From contig CAZQWU010000051.1 in NCBI GenBank assembly GCA_964597305.1, forward strand, positions 1 through 6,392: a stretch of DNA of 6,392 nt, given 5' to 3'. Numbering within the stretch: the first letter of the stretch is position 1; each line of letters starts with the position of its first letter. Below, piece after piece: positions 6,246-6,392 of this stretch. The position numbers and the translations under genes are program-made. The notes under the pieces are model-generated. The model was not told the origin of the DNA. It searched no databases and was given only the letters and a program-made list of their open reading frames with translations. This stretch comes from UBA7398 sp964597305. GTDB lineage: Bacteria; Actinomycetota; Actinomycetes; Nanopelagicales; Nanopelagicaceae.

Positions 6246-6392
6246 CTACGACAGCCACAGAGCAATGCCGGAAATGGCTATTCCGACAATGATGAGCACG
6301 GTTGTGCGATCGAAACTCTCCTCGTAACGTGCGCTAGCGAAATCTGCGCTACGGAAAGCATCAAAGCGAAGTCTGGCCAAATGCGCAGCAAC
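6246..6392 (-). CDS. C-terminal end of an unrecognised membrane protein (5' truncated, convergent)
   Basis: Read on the minus strand, the frame is open from the window edge for 48 codons and stops with TAG at 6246-6248. The visible tail is arginine-rich and polar (LARLRFDAFRSADFASARY and onward), then ends in an 18-residue hydrophobic stretch, TVLIIVGIAISGIALWLS, with nothing after it. This looks like a final membrane helix, either of a polytopic protein or of a protein anchored by its C-terminus. It converges on the second permease with only ten bases between the stops, and no terminator hairpin is evident there. A codon-aligned plus-strand frame (6243 onward) is also open but lacks a ribosome binding site and is rich in Cys, Asn and Ser, so the minus frame is preferred. 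No family is recognised. Confidence 0.55.
   Translation of the reverse strand, partial: VAAHLARLRFDAFRSADFASARYEESFDRTTVLIIVGIAISGIALWLS

Noticed and set aside
6243..6392. Plus-strand frame open from ATG 6243 to the window edge, a possible further operon gene
   Set aside because: It has no ribosome binding site in the A/T-rich bases before it and a Cys/Asn/Ser-rich composition with no recognisable motif. It is the codon-aligned complement of the minus-strand frame, which ends in a clean membrane helix.
1..6392. CRISPR arrays, tRNA or rRNA genes, insertion-sequence ends, phage or defence genes
   Set aside because: No regularly spaced repeats, structural RNA genes, transposase or integrase coding, or terminal inverted repeats were seen; the coding content is fully explained by transporters and two truncated end genes.

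Overview
The window reads as ordinary chromosomal DNA of a moderate-GC actinobacterium (roughly mid-forties percent GC by eye). The dense packing, the overlapping start/stop junctions and the style of the transporter proteins would fit a streamlined planktonic actinobacterium such as the Nanopelagicales (acI) group. That placement is an inference from protein style and base composition, because no rRNA or phylogenetic marker is present.

Layout, left to right: (1) bases 1-95 are the last 30 codons of an unrecognised plus-strand gene. (2) Its stop overlaps the start of a 12-helix Major Facilitator Superfamily exporter of the MFS_3/EntS-like (DHA3) type (88-1428). (3) A 178-base gap holds a candidate promoter, a 10-bp palindrome overlapping it, a weak stem and a strong ribosome binding site. 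(4) A secreted, cysteine-free family-5 (SBP_bac_5, DppA/OppA type) solute-binding protein follows (1607-3457). (5) A 133-base gap holds a strong 13-bp inverted repeat flanked by two smaller stems. (6) Two permease genes come next, a DppB/OppB-type protein enlarged by about 170 mostly hydrophobic residues (3591-5138) and a DppC/OppC-type protein (5138-6235), coupled by a TAATG overlap. (7) The window closes with the 3' end of a convergent minus-strand gene (6246-6392) whose product ends in a membrane helix.

The binding protein and the two permeases form one import unit: the secreted receptor captures a solute (a peptide is the family default, not proven here) and the two permeases form the membrane channel. 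No ATPase (DppD/DppF-type) gene lies in the window, and the convergent gene makes it unlikely that one follows directly downstream, so the energising subunits are probably encoded elsewhere. The intergenic hairpin offers a simple way to make more binding protein than permease. The MFS exporter seems to belong to the upstream transcription unit instead.

I did not find a convincing undescribed system. The points most worth a second look are the enlarged DppB-type permease, the absent ATPases, the lack of a lipid anchor on the binding protein, and the structured SBP-permease intergenic region.
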